Counted from the stretch's first letter, positions 17,099 to 27,378 are shown. The stretch is DNA of 64,000 nt from an uncultured Alphaproteobacteria bacterium (GCA_902826095.1 CADEDN010000004.1:145177-209176); one strand, 5' to 3'. Numbers and translations are program-made. Notes: generated by a model not told the origin, from the letters alone.

Positions 17099-17704
17099 AT
17101 GATCCCGCAGCGCCATGACACGTCCCGCATCGGCCTCCTTGGCGGGTCGTTCAATCCCGCCCATGGCGGGCACCGCGAAATCTCGCTCGCGGCGCTGAAG
17201 GCGCTTTCCCTTGACGCGGTCTGGTGGCTCGTCTCGCCGGGAAATCCGCTGAAGGAGACCGGCGATTATGACTACGCGCCCTATCCCTCGCGCCTTTCTA
17301 AAGCGCGAAGCGTCGCCGATCATCCTCGCATCGTCGTCTCGAATTTCGAGGACCGCAAAGGTCTTCAGTACACGGTCGATACGTTGGAGGCGCTGTCGGA
17401 TCTCTGGCCGCAAATTCACTTCGTCTGGCTGATGGGCGCAGACAGCCTTGTCGATTTTCACCGCTGGATGAACTGGCGGCGCATCGCGGGCCTTGTTCCC
17501 CTCGCCGTCTTCAACCGTCCGGGCTACGCCGAGGCGGCGCTGTCAAGCGAGGCTGCAAGGGAGCTTGCGCTGTTTCGCGTTCCGTCGGGCCGGGCGGCCG
17601 ACATTGTCGGCGCCGAGCCGCCGGTCTGGACATTCGTCGAATCGACGATGAATCCGGCGTCGGCGACCGCGATCCGCAACCGCCGCAAAAGCGCAACAGG
17701 CTGA
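17099..17704 (+). CDS. nadD: Nicotinate-nucleotide adenylyltransferase
   Basis: This 201-residue enzyme transfers AMP from ATP to nicotinate mononucleotide in NAD synthesis. The nucleotidyltransferase motif GGSFNPAHGGH is at 15-25 with H22 and H25, followed by WWLVSPGNPLK, a FVWLMGADSL block and the C-terminal MNPASATAIRNR, equivalent to the ISSTxIR motif. Start ATG 17099 is preceded by GAGGAG; upstream in-frame codons lack family homology. It is first in the conserved run nadD-rsfS-rlmH-envC-ctpA. Confidence 0.93.
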   Translation: MIPQRHDTSRIGLLGGSFNPAHGGHREISLAALKALSLDAVWWLVSPGNPLKETGDYDYAPYPSRLSKARSVADHPRIVVSNFEDRKGLQYTVDTLEALSDLWPQIHFVWLMGADSLVDFHRWMNWRRIAGLVPLAVFNRPGYAEAALSSEAARELALFRVPSGRAADIVGAEPPVWTFVESTMNPASATAIRNRRKSATG

Positions 17705-17880
17705 AAGTCAATCGCAAGCCGTTGATTTCGGTCGGGCTTTCGTAGGGTTAATTCCGCGAAGGCCGGTTGGCGCGTCCGCCAATCGCGACTACATTGATCC
17801 GGCGGGAAGCGCCCGCGGCCAAGAGGAGACAAATCCTGAGTTCCGAAAACCGCCCGGCGGCGCGAGGCAAAGCCGCCCTC

Positions 17881-18294
17881 ATGGGAATGCCGCCCGTCAG
17901 CGACGCGGGCGATCCCGCGCGAAGCGACGCGCTTTCTCCCGAAGACCGCAGCACAGCCATCCTCTCCTTGATCCAGAGCGAACTTGAAGACGACAAGGCC
18001 GAGGAAATCGTCACCATCGACCTTGGCGGCAAGACCGACATCGCCGACGCGATGATCGTCGCCTCGGGCCGTTCGGCGCGCCATGTCGGCGCGATGGCCG
18101 ACAAGGTCGTCAAGCGCCTCAAGGAGGCGGGACTTGTCCACGCGCGGATGGAGGGCGCTCCCGCCTGCGACTGGGTGCTGATCGACGCGGAAGACGTCAT
18201 CGTTCATCTCTTCCGTCCCGAGGTCCGCAAATTCTACAATCTCGAGCGCATCTGGTCGGAAACCGCGCGCGCGCCGGTTCGAACCGACAATTAG
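17881..18294 (+). CDS. rsfS: Ribosomal silencing factor RsfS
   Basis: This protein of about 137 residues binds ribosomal protein uL14 and blocks subunit joining in starved cells. The conserved core is clear: SLIQSELEDDKAEEIVTIDL, KTDIADAMIVASGRSARHV, and a C-terminal CDWVLIDAEDVIVHLFRPEV with the YNLERIW ending. Start choice is open: ATG 17881 has no ribosome site, whereas GAGGAG at 17823-17828 points to in-frame ATC/CTG codons at 17833-17838, with TTG 17767 further up. It is followed after 6 bp by rlmH. Confidence 0.92.
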   Translation: MGMPPVSDAGDPARSDALSPEDRSTAILSLIQSELEDDKAEEIVTIDLGGKTDIADAMIVASGRSARHVGAMADKVVKRLKEAGLVHARMEGAPACDWVLIDAEDVIVHLFRPEVRKFYNLERIWSETARAPVRTDN

Positions 18295-18300
18295 GTCGCG

Positions 18301-18780
18301 ATGCGGCTCAGCCTCGCGGCGATCGGCCGTCTGCGCGCCGGGCCTGAATTCGATCTCATCGAGGATTACGCAAAGCGGATCCGGGGATCCGGCCGCGCGA
18401 TCGGCGTCACGCAGTTTGACATCCGGGAATTCGAAGCGCCGAAGGGCCTTTCCGGCCTGCAACGCCAGGAACGCGAATCCGCAATGCTCCTTGAAGCGGC
18501 CGGCAAAGCGCGGCGCGTCGCGCTCGACGAAGGCGGCGAAACGCTTTCAAGCGAGGCCTTCGCGCGCCGCCTCGGGCGATGGCGCGACGACGGCGCGGAT
18601 GACATCGTCTTTCTGATCGGCGGGGCCGACGGCCATCATCCTTCGCTGACCGACGGCGCCGATCTGGTCCTCGCTTTCGGCAAGGCGACTTTCCCCCATC
18701 TCCTTGTCAGAGTTATGCTGGTCGAGCAGATCTACCGCGCCGTCACGATACTCTCAGGACATCCATACCACCGCGCATGA
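18301..18780 (+). CDS. rlmH: 23S rRNA pseudouridine-1915 N3-methyltransferase
   Basis: This 159-residue SPOUT methyltransferase acts on pseudouridine 1915 of 23S rRNA in helix 69. Typical features are MRLSLAAIGRLRAGPEFDLI at the start, DIVFLIGGADGHHPSL (the SAM-binding trefoil-knot loop) and the C-terminal EQIYRAVTILSGHPYHRA. It follows rsfS by 6 bp and overlaps the EnvC-like gene by ATGA, so all three are translated as a unit. Both neighbouring products act on the 50S subunit. Confidence 0.95.
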   Translation: MRLSLAAIGRLRAGPEFDLIEDYAKRIRGSGRAIGVTQFDIREFEAPKGLSGLQRQERESAMLLEAAGKARRVALDEGGETLSSEAFARRLGRWRDDGADDIVFLIGGADGHHPSLTDGADLVLAFGKATFPHLLVRVMLVEQIYRAVTILSGHPYHRA

Positions 18781-20000
18781 AGCGAATTCTCTGTCTGGCG
18801 ATTCTCGGGTTGGCGGCGGTCTCGACGCCGGCGGCGGCGCAAATCGCGCGGCAGGAGCGCGAACTCGCCGACATCGAAAAAAAGCTGAAGCAGCGCCGCA
18901 ATGAGGAAGCGCGCCTCAAGGACGAGGCGAAGGAGCGCGAAAAGGAAGTCGCCGCCCTGCGCCGCCGGATGATCGAAACCGCCGACGCCCTGCAGGACGC
19001 CGAACGCCGGATCAGCGACATCAAGCGCGAAACCGCGGCGCTTGAAGGCGAGGAAAAGACGCTCGAAGCCTCGCTCAGGAAACAACAGGAATCGCTCGGC
19101 GACGTCCTCGGCGCCTTGCAGATCATCGAGCGCGCAAAGCCCCCCGCCCTCCTCGTTTCGCCTGAAGACGCCTCAAAGGCCGCCAGGACCGCCATGCTGC
19201 TCGCCGATGTGACGCCGCAGATCGAAGCGCGCGCGGCGACGCTGCGGCAGTCCTTGACGTCGCTCGCGACGGTGCGCGCCTCGCTTGATCAGGAGCGCGC
19301 GAATGCCTTGAAGACCAATGAGGAAATTTCGGCGCGGCGGACGGTTCTCGCCGAACTCCTCTCGAAGAAGCAGGGCGAGCGACGCGTCGCCGAGCGCCTC
19401 GCCGCGGCGGCGCAAGGCGAGACGGCCGCCCTCGCGGCGCGCGCGACGTCTTTGCGCGACATCCTTGGCAGGCTTGAGCGCCTCGCGCGCGTCGTCGCCC
19501 CGCGCTTGAAACCGCGGGCGCCGTCCGGGCGCCTGCCGCCAGCGCCGACCCCGCTCGACCGGTCGGCAAGGCCTGAGGCCTTCAAGCCCGCAAGGGCGTT
19601 TTCCGCCGCCAAGGGCGCCCTTAGGGCACCGGTTGTCGGAAACGTGATCGGCCACTACGGCGCGGCGCGGCCGGAAGGCGGGCGCTTTGAAGGGCTGAGA
19701 TTTTCCGCGTCCGACAAGGCGCTCGTCACCGCCCCTTACGAAGCCAAGGTCGCTTTCGCCCGTTCCTGGAACCCGATCGGCAATCTGATCGTTCTGGACG
19801 TCGGCGGAGGCTACCATATATTGTTGATGGGCGTTGGCGCCTTTCTGGTCGAGGAAGGTCAAAGCGTTAAGGCCGGCGAACCGGTCGCCGCCATGGATGG
19901 GACGAACGCCGAACTTGACCTTGAGATCCGCAAAAACGGCGACCCCGTTAACCCATCATTGTGGCTCTCGAATAATGCTGGGACCGAACCCGCCTCTTAG
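18777..20000 (+). CDS. EnvC-like murein hydrolase activator (degenerate LytM domain)
   Basis: This 407-residue exported protein has a signal peptide (MKRILCLAILGLAAVSTPAA), a long coiled coil (about residues 20-245, rich in ERE/KRE/EAR heptads) and a C-terminal LytM/M23 fold (about 285-400). The zinc-binding LytM residues are missing: the HxGxD motif is replaced by FEGLRFSAS and the HxH motif by ELDLEIR. This matches EnvC, which activates amidases at the division site without being an enzyme. It overlaps rlmH by four bases, and ctpA follows 50 bp later. Confidence 0.88.
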   Translation: MKRILCLAILGLAAVSTPAAAQIARQERELADIEKKLKQRRNEEARLKDEAKEREKEVAALRRRMIETADALQDAERRISDIKRETAALEGEEKTLEASLRKQQESLGDVLGALQIIERAKPPALLVSPEDASKAARTAMLLADVTPQIEARAATLRQSLTSLATVRASLDQERANALKTNEEISARRTVLAELLSKKQGERRVAERLAAAAQGETAALAARATSLRDILGRLERLARVVAPRLKPRAPSGRLPPAPTPLDRSARPEAFKPARAFSAAKGALRAPVVGNVIGHYGAARPEGGRFEGLRFSASDKALVTAPYEAKVAFARSWNPIGNLIVLDVGGGYHILLMGVGAFLVEEGQSVKAGEPVAAMDGTNAELDLEIRKNGDPVNPSLWLSNNAGTEPAS

Positions 20001-20050
20001 CGCGGAAAAGCGACCCCTCGGATTGAAGCTGTAGGATGACAGGAGTTCGA

Positions 20051-21490
20051 ATGCGAAAGTCGAAAACGAGCGAGCCGGCGAAGGTCCGCAAAAAGATGAT
20101 GCAGAGCGCGGCCTCGGTCGGCGCCTTGACGGCGGCCGCGATCGGCGGCGCGCTGGTCACCGCGGCGATCCTCTCCGCCGGCTTTGCGCGGTCGACGATC
20201 TCGGCGGACACGTTCCGCCAGCTCGACCTTTTCGGCGAAGTGTTCGAGCAGGTCCACCAGAACTATGTCGAACAGCCGGAAGACGCCAAGCTCGTCAAAG
20301 GCGCGATCGACGGCATGCTGTCCGAGCTTGACCCCCATTCGTCCTACCTCTCGGCGGACGATTTCGGCCGTATGCAGGAGCAAACGCGCGGCAGTTTCGC
20401 CGGCCTCGGCATTCAGGTCGTGATGGACAATGAAGGGCCGGACAAAGGCTTCGTCAAAGTCGTCGCGCCGATCGACGACACGCCGGCGCAGAAGGCGGGC
20501 ATCCAGACCAACGATCTCATCACCGAGATTGACGGCGAAGCCGTGCAAGGCATGACGATCGACGACGCGATCGGCAAGCTCAAGGGCGCGAAGGGAACGC
20601 CGGTCGAAATCACGGTCGTCCGTGACCGGACGAAGCCGAGTTTCAAGGTGAAGCTGGTCCGCGACATTGTGCGCGTGCCGGCTGTCACCCACCGCGCCGA
20701 GGGCGCCTTCGGCTATGTGCGCGTGACGAATTTCAGCGAGCAGACCGAAGAAGGCCTCGTCAAGGCGATCAAGTCGCTCGACAAGGAGGTCCCCGGCGGA
20801 CCGAAGGGCTATATTCTTGACCTGCGCTCCAATCCGGGCGGGCTCCTTGACCAGGCGGTCGCGGTGTCCGACGCCTTTCTTGAGGGCGGCGAAATCGTCT
20901 CGACGCGCGGGCGCAACCCGAAAGACACGCTGAAGGAAATGGGAACGCCCGGCGATCTCGTCAAAGGCAAGCCGGTCGTCGTGCTAATCAATGGCGGCTC
21001 GGCGTCCGCGTCCGAAATCGTCGCCGGCGCTCTTCAGGACCGCAATCGCGCGCTGCTCTTGGGGACGCGATCCTTCGGCAAGGGCAGCGTCCAGACGGTC
21101 ATTCCGCTGCAGAACGGTCTGCAGGGCGCGCTGCGTCTCACCACCGCGCGCTACTACACGCCGTCGGGACGCTCCATTCAGGCGCACGGCATCGATCCCG
21201 ACATCGAAATGCCGATCATTTATCCGGGCCAGGATGAAGACGCCGAACGTCCGACCGAGGCGAGCCTGCCGGGCGCGCTCGACGTCCGCAAAGAGGAAGG
21301 CGCGAAGACCAACGACAAGCCGGCCGTCGAGCCGTTCAAATGCTTTTTCGAGAAGGACGCCGCGGGCAAGGAAAACCTGACCGACCCGCATGACTGCCAG
21401 CTCGACCGGGCGCTTGAGATCCTCGCCGACACGACCGCCTACCGTTCGGCGCTCGCCGACGCCTCCGCCGGCCGCGCGAAACAGCAATAG
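20051..21490 (+). CDS. ctpA: C-terminal processing protease (S41 family)
   Basis: This 479-residue periplasmic serine protease has an N-terminal membrane anchor or signal (AAAIGGALVTAAILSAGFA), a PDZ domain (about 85-175, GLGIQVVMDNEG to VEITVVRD) and an S41 catalytic domain with NGGSASASEIVAGAL around residues 313-327 and the lysine-bearing GTRSFGKGSVQ. The start ATG 20051 has AGGAG upstream. The C-terminal extension after residue 400 is acidic and contains a cysteine pair. It is followed by a strong intrinsic terminator that ends the operon. Confidence 0.93.
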   Translation: MRKSKTSEPAKVRKKMMQSAASVGALTAAAIGGALVTAAILSAGFARSTISADTFRQLDLFGEVFEQVHQNYVEQPEDAKLVKGAIDGMLSELDPHSSYLSADDFGRMQEQTRGSFAGLGIQVVMDNEGPDKGFVKVVAPIDDTPAQKAGIQTNDLITEIDGEAVQGMTIDDAIGKLKGAKGTPVEITVVRDRTKPSFKVKLVRDIVRVPAVTHRAEGAFGYVRVTNFSEQTEEGLVKAIKSLDKEVPGGPKGYILDLRSNPGGLLDQAVAVSDAFLEGGEIVSTRGRNPKDTLKEMGTPGDLVKGKPVVVLINGGSASASEIVAGALQDRNRALLLGTRSFGKGSVQTVIPLQNGLQGALRLTTARYYTPSGRSIQAHGIDPDIEMPIIYPGQDEDAERPTEASLPGALDVRKEEGAKTNDKPAVEPFKCFFEKDAAGKENLTDPHDCQLDRALEILADTTAYRSALADASAGRAKQQ

Positions 21491-21512
21491 GCGCCGGGCG
21501 ATCCGACCAAAG

Positions 21513-21543
21513 ACGCCCCGCTTCGGCGGGGCGTTTTCTTTTT
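21513..21543 (+). terminator. Intrinsic terminator after ctpA
   Basis: Hairpin ACGCCCCGC-TTCG-GCGGGGCGT (21513-21534) is followed by a T-rich run (TTTTCTTTTT). The stable UUCG tetraloop and U-tail make this a convincing rho-independent terminator. Confidence 0.92.
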
Positions 21544-21656
21544 GAGGGCGCGCGCGGAAACAGGCGAAATTTTCGTTCCGTTAACCCTGATGTTTCTAGG
21601 GTGCTGGCCAGAATCCTGGAGCCGCCAGTCGCGCGGCCAATGTGCTGCCTTTGGAA

Positions 21657-22868
21657 ATGCCGTCGCGCCGTTTCAAACTGCCGGTCTTGAGCCGCCTTTC
21701 CTGGGCGTGGCTCGGCTTCGCCGCGCTCGGGCTCGGCGTCGCCGTCTATTCGGCCAATGACGGCGGGCGAACGCGCGCCGCCGTCGCGATGGCGGTCGAA
21801 GGGATCGAGCGGCTGGCGCCGCCGGAGCGGCGCGACGCCGTCGAAGCGCCGCCCGAGCGGCTCGCGGCGGGAGCGCCGGCGATCGTCGCTGAAGAAGCCG
21901 CCGCCGACGCTCCCTTGGACCCTTACGCGCTGGACGCCGAGGACGCGCTCAGCGGCGTCGGCGACGCGGCCGCGCCCTATGAGGACCCCGCCGCCGACGT
22001 GATCATCACCGTCGACGGCGTTCCCGCGCGGGCGATCGGCCAGGCGCAGGCGAAGAAATCCGCTGCGGCGATGACGCCGGTTTCGGCGCCCGACGAAGGG
22101 CTGCTTCGCCGGTCAGCCTACGGACAAATTCCGCGCATCGGCGCCGACGGCCGGCGCCCTTCGAAGATCTACGCGAAGAACTTCGCGCCCGGCAAAGGCC
22201 CGCATGTCGCGCTGATTGTCGGCGGACTCGGCCTCAATCGCGCGCTGACCGAACGCGCGATCGACGATCTGCCGCCGCAGGTGACGCTCGCCTTCGCGCC
22301 CTACGCCAAGGACCTCATTTTCTGGACGAAGCGCGCCCGCGACGCCGGCCATGAGATCATGATCGAGATTCCGATGGAAAACCGGTCGAGCGACGTCGAG
22401 GCGCTCGGCCCGGCGGCGCTGTTGACCTCGCGCAGCGCGGAGGAGAACGCGCAGCGGCTCGACTGGATCTTGTCGCGCTTCCAGGGATATTTCGGCGCGA
22501 CGAACTATCTCGGCGCGAAATTCTCCGGCGATCGCGATGCGATCGAGCCCTTGCTCGCGCGGATCGAGGCGGCGGGCCTTTCCTATGTCGACGACACCGG
22601 CGGGATCGATCGCGACGCGAAAAAAGGCGCCGCGGCGAGCGTCGACCGGCTGGTCGACCCGGGCTATGGCGAGAATGCGACGCAGACCAGGCGCGATCTT
22701 GAAGCGCTCGAAAAGACCGCCGCGGCGGGCGGCGACGCGCTCGGCAAGACCTATGTCTATGACGCGACGCTCGACGATATCGTCGAATGGACCGCTTCGC
22801 TTGAGGGAAAAGGGCTGACCCTCGCGCCGGCTTCCGCCGTGCTGGCCTTGCGCGCCGGCGACCGCTAA
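21657..22868 (+). CDS. Divergent polysaccharide deacetylase family protein
   Basis: This protein of about 403 residues has an N-terminal membrane segment (WAWLGFAALGLGVAVYSA), a low-complexity acidic linker, and a C-terminal divergent polysaccharide deacetylase domain from about residue 180: KGPHVALIVGGLGLNRALTE, LAFAPYAKDLIFWTKRARDA, HEIMIEIPMEN and YLGAKFSGDRDAIEPLLARI. Genes of this family usually lie between ctpA and rppH in alphaproteobacteria, as here. Start ATG 21657 or GTG 21642. Activity on peptidoglycan or another envelope glycan is plausible but unproven. Confidence 0.85.
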   Translation: MPSRRFKLPVLSRLSWAWLGFAALGLGVAVYSANDGGRTRAAVAMAVEGIERLAPPERRDAVEAPPERLAAGAPAIVAEEAAADAPLDPYALDAEDALSGVGDAAAPYEDPAADVIITVDGVPARAIGQAQAKKSAAAMTPVSAPDEGLLRRSAYGQIPRIGADGRRPSKIYAKNFAPGKGPHVALIVGGLGLNRALTERAIDDLPPQVTLAFAPYAKDLIFWTKRARDAGHEIMIEIPMENRSSDVEALGPAALLTSRSAEENAQRLDWILSRFQGYFGATNYLGAKFSGDRDAIEPLLARIEAAGLSYVDDTGGIDRDAKKGAAASVDRLVDPGYGENATQTRRDLEALEKTAAAGGDALGKTYVYDATLDDIVEWTASLEGKGLTLAPASAVLALRAGDR

Positions 22869-22899
22869 AGACGGCGCGACGCCGCTCTCGCCCGCGATC

Positions 22900-23409
22900 A
22901 TGACCATTGAAGAAATTCTCGAAGACTATCGGCCGAATGTCGGCGTCGTCTTGTTCAACCGGCGCGGCGAGGCCTTTTACGGCCGCCGCATTGGCGACTT
23001 CGCGGACCTCGGCGAGGACAAGGACGCCTGGCGCTGGCAGTTTCCGCAAGGCGGAATCGACAGGCGCGAAGACATTGTCGAGGCGGCCTTCCGCGAATTG
23101 AAGGAAGAAACCGGCGTCGTTTCGGCGCGCCTTCTCGCCCTGACGCCCGGATGGCTCGCTTATGATTTTCCCAAGGCCTACAAGAAGAAGAACTGGCGCG
23201 GCCAGCGCCAGAAATGGGCGGCGATGCTGTTTGAAGGCCCGGACAGCGAAATCAATCTTGAGGCGGACGACCATCAGGAATTCGACGACTGGCGCTGGGG
23301 GGCGCTTGAGGAGGCGCCCTCGCTGATCGTGCCGTTCAAGCGCGACGTTTACGCCGAACTTGTCAGTTCGTTCCGCCCGTTGCGCGACTTTTTGCGCGAG
23401 CGCGCATGA
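22900..23409 (+). CDS. rppH: RNA pyrophosphohydrolase (Nudix)
   Basis: This 169-residue Nudix hydrolase removes pyrophosphate from mRNA 5' ends to start decay. YRPNVGVVLFNRRGEAFYGR at the front and QFPQGGIDRRED leading into a complete Nudix box (GGID...REL-KEETG, about residues 50-71) identify it. The WRGQRQKWAAMLF strand and the FDDWRW block are typical of RppH/NudH. Its stop overlaps the next start by ATGA. Confidence 0.93.
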   Translation: MTIEEILEDYRPNVGVVLFNRRGEAFYGRRIGDFADLGEDKDAWRWQFPQGGIDRREDIVEAAFRELKEETGVVSARLLALTPGWLAYDFPKAYKKKNWRGQRQKWAAMLFEGPDSEINLEADDHQEFDDWRWGALEEAPSLIVPFKRDVYAELVSSFRPLRDFLRERA

Positions 23410-24122
23410 AGCATGCGCCGGATTTCCTCGCGGCGCGCATCCTTCACCGCGACGGGCTGATGCTCGTCATCGACAAGCCGGCGGGCCTTCCCGTGCACGC
23501 AAAGCCCGGAACAAAGCCAGGCGAAGGCGGCGAAAGCCTTGAAGATTATTTCGAAGCGCTCCGTTTCGGCCTGCCGCGCAGCCCTGCGCTCGCTCATCGC
23601 CTCGATCGCGATACGACGGGCTGCCTTGTCCTTGGCCGGCACCCGAAAGCGCTGAGAAAGCTCCACAAGCTCTTTTTCGAGGGCAGGGTCGACAAGACCT
23701 ATTGGGCGATCTGCCGCGGCGCGCCGGAGAAGCTCTCCGGAACGATCGACGCGCCGTTGAAGAAGGGCGCCGAAAAGTCGGGCTGGAAAATGTCGATCGC
23801 CCCGGACGGACAGAGCGCGGTCACCACCTACCGGACCTTGAAAAGCAAAGACGGCGTCTCGTTCATCGAAGCCAGGCCGAAGACCGGCCGCACCCACCAG
23901 ATCCGCGTCCACCTCGCGTCGATCGGGGCGCCGATCATCGGCGACCCGCTCTACGGCGATCTTGGCGCGGAAGATCGCGCGCAGCCGATGATGCTGCATG
24001 CGCGGCGGGTGATCATTCCGATTTCGGCGACCAAGGACCCTGTCGTCGTCGTTGCGCCGCCGCCCGAATGGATGGCGGAAAGGCTCGCCGCGCTCGGCGT
24101 CGACGCCAGTGCGACATCGTAA
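23406..24122 (+). CDS. RluA-family pseudouridine synthase
   Basis: This 238-residue protein lacks an S4 domain and begins almost directly with the catalytic domain: LMLVIDKPAGLPVHAKPGT, then AHRLDRDTTGCLVLG with catalytic D68, and KTGRTHQIRVHLASIGAPI. It is the short single-domain type, as in RluA or YqcB/TruC-like enzymes, modifying rRNA or tRNA. Target position is not determinable. It overlaps rppH by four bases, so both RNA-metabolism genes are coupled. Confidence 0.9.
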   Translation: MKHAPDFLAARILHRDGLMLVIDKPAGLPVHAKPGTKPGEGGESLEDYFEALRFGLPRSPALAHRLDRDTTGCLVLGRHPKALRKLHKLFFEGRVDKTYWAICRGAPEKLSGTIDAPLKKGAEKSGWKMSIAPDGQSAVTTYRTLKSKDGVSFIEARPKTGRTHQIRVHLASIGAPIIGDPLYGDLGAEDRAQPMMLHARRVIIPISATKDPVVVVAPPPEWMAERLAALGVDASATS

Positions 24123-24191
24123 AAAATTAGGAAATTCGCCTGAGACTCGCGTCTCTTTTCGCCCAATTCCGCAAGGAGCATTCCGATCGGC

Positions 24192-25364
24192 ATGGACGCG
24201 ACCTTCCAGCGCCCTGATTTCAGCCTTTCGCGCCTCGCGATCGGCGGACCGCTCCTTGCGAGCGCGATGGCGCTTGGCGCCGTCTTCGCGCTCTATGTGG
24301 CGGCGACCTTCGCGGGCGGCCTGACGAGCTTTCCGGCGGGTCGCGACGACGCGGCGATCGCGGAAGATCTTGTCGCGTTTCACCGCGCGGGCGAAATGGC
24401 GCTGAGGGGCGAGGCCGGCGCCGCTTATGATCCGGCGGCGTTTCGCGCCGGCCTTGCGGACCACCAAAAAGGCTTACTCTGGCTCAACCCGCCGCACGCC
24501 TATTTCGTCATGGCGCCCTTGGCGATGCTGCCTTATGGGGCGGCGAAGTTCGTCTGGATGGCGCTCGGCGCCTTGTCGCTCGCGGGAATTCTCGCAGCGG
24601 CGAAATTCTGTTCACGCCCTTTCTTTCTGCTCGCGCTCGTCTCGCCCGCCATGCTGATTTCGACCATGCTGCTGCAGCTTGGCGCATTCATCGCGGTCGG
24701 CCTTGCGGCGGCGCTTTCGATCGCGCCTCGGCGGCCGATCCTCGCCGGCGTTCTGCTCGCGCTGCTCACCATGAAGCCGCAATATGGGTTGATGGCGCCG
24801 GTCTTTCTCCTTGCGACCGGACAATGGCGCGCGATCTTCGCGACGGCGATCGCAAGCGCCATTCTGGTCGCGCTGTCGGCCGCCCTATTCGGCGCGGAGA
24901 GCTGGGGCGCCTTCTTCGAGGCGCTGAAAACCGTGCACGGACCGTTCGCGCGACAGATTCTCGAGGGCACGGCGACGTTTTCGCAGACGGCCGCCAAGCT
25001 TGGCGCGGGCGATGCGGCGCGCGTGGTCGCCCAGATCGCCGGGATCGGCCTTGGCGCGCTCGTCGTCTGGTTCGCGGCGAGGCGGCTCCCGGCGAACGAT
25101 GCGCTGGCGCTGACCTTGCTCTTTTCGCTCGCGGCGGCGCCGTCGGCGTGGATCTATGACTGGCCGCTGGTCATCGCCGCGATGGCGTTTCTGGCGGGAC
25201 GCCCCGCATGGCCGGTCATGGCGCAGGCCGGCGCCGGCGCGCTCTGGCTCGCGCCGCTCATTCCGACTTTTTCCGACAGTCGTTTCGCCGGGCTCGCGCC
25301 TGCGCTGGCGCTCTACGCCTTCACGGCCGTGGCGACGCTGTGGCTGTTCCGGCGAACCGCTTAG
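24192..25364 (+). CDS. GT87-family (DUF2029) membrane glycosyltransferase
   Basis: This 390-residue protein has about ten hydrophobic segments. The GT87/mannosyltransferase pattern is visible: an early periplasmic loop with an acidic pair (SFPAGRDDAAIAEDL), then LNPPHAYFVMAPLAMLPYGA, LLALLTMKPQYGLMAPVFLL (the family's KPQ block) and DWPLVIAAMAFL. Such enzymes use polyprenyl-phosphate sugars at the outer face of the membrane. The stop codon overlaps that of atpC on the opposite strand by four bases, so the two operons converge with no spacer. Confidence 0.8.
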   Translation: MDATFQRPDFSLSRLAIGGPLLASAMALGAVFALYVAATFAGGLTSFPAGRDDAAIAEDLVAFHRAGEMALRGEAGAAYDPAAFRAGLADHQKGLLWLNPPHAYFVMAPLAMLPYGAAKFVWMALGALSLAGILAAAKFCSRPFFLLALVSPAMLISTMLLQLGAFIAVGLAAALSIAPRRPILAGVLLALLTMKPQYGLMAPVFLLATGQWRAIFATAIASAILVALSAALFGAESWGAFFEALKTVHGPFARQILEGTATFSQTAAKLGAGDAARVVAQIAGIGLGALVVWFAARRLPANDALALTLLFSLAAAPSAWIYDWPLVIAAMAFLAGRPAWPVMAQAGAGALWLAPLIPTFSDSRFAGLAPALALYAFTAVATLWLFRRTA

Positions 25365-25759
25365 AGCGCGGCCTGAAGCTCTTTCATGCGGGCGAGCGTC
25401 GTCTCGGCCGCCATGCGGGTTTCAAACGTCGCATCGGCGGCGGCGAGGTCTTCTTCCGCCCATTTGATCCGCTCCAGGATCATGTCGCGCGAGAGGTCGG
25501 CGACCGGGATCGCCTCCTCGGCGAGGATGGTGAGGCCCAATGGCGTCACTTCAGCAAAGCCGCCGCGGACGAAAATGCGCTGTTCCTCACCGCCGTTCTT
25601 CACCTTCACGACGCCGGGCGCGAGCACCGACATGAACGGCGCGTGGTTCGGGAGAACGCCGAAAATCCCTTCGACGCCCGGCGCCTCGACCATGTCGACG
25701 TCCTCGGAGATCAGTTCCTTCTCCGGCGAAACGAGATTGAAGTGGAGTTTGTCAGCCAT
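25361..25759 (-). CDS. atpC: ATP synthase F1 epsilon subunit
   Basis: This 132-residue central-stalk subunit starts KLHFNLVSPEKELISEDVDM, with the EGIFGVLPNHAPFMSVLAPG beta-sandwich block typical of the family, and has a C-terminal helical hairpin of normal length. It is the last gene of the minus-strand atp operon, separated from atpD by 84 bp that hold a long inverted repeat. It couples rotation between gamma and the c-ring and can inhibit ATP hydrolysis. Confidence 0.95.
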   Translation of the reverse strand: MADKLHFNLVSPEKELISEDVDMVEAPGVEGIFGVLPNHAPFMSVLAPGVVKVKNGGEEQRIFVRGGFAEVTPLGLTILAEEAIPVADLSRDMILERIKWAEEDLAAADATFETRMAAETTLARMKELQAAL

Positions 25760-25766
25760 ATTTCGT

Positions 25767-25840
25767 GGGGATTAGGGATTAGGGATTAGGGATGAGCACT
25801 TTCTCAATTCCCTAATCCCTAATCCCCAATCCCTATTCCC
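25767..25840. repeat. GGGATTA heptamer array forming an inverted repeat
   Basis: The left arm (25767-25793) is about 3.7 tandem copies of GATTAGG; the right arm (25807-25840) is the complement, with two imperfect units (CCCCAATC, CCCTATTC). Together they can form a hairpin of roughly 25 bp in the atpC-atpD gap. It does not end in a U-run. It could stabilise mRNA ends or tune atpC expression. Confidence 0.75.
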
Positions 25841-25843
25841 TTT

Positions 25844-27351
<1,508 letters not shown>

Positions 27352-27378
27352 CGAGAAAAGTCTCAGATTCCATTTTGG

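Noticed and set aside
25767..25840. Telomere or replicon end
   Set aside because: The heptamer resembles telomere repeats but is an internal hairpin within a conserved operon.
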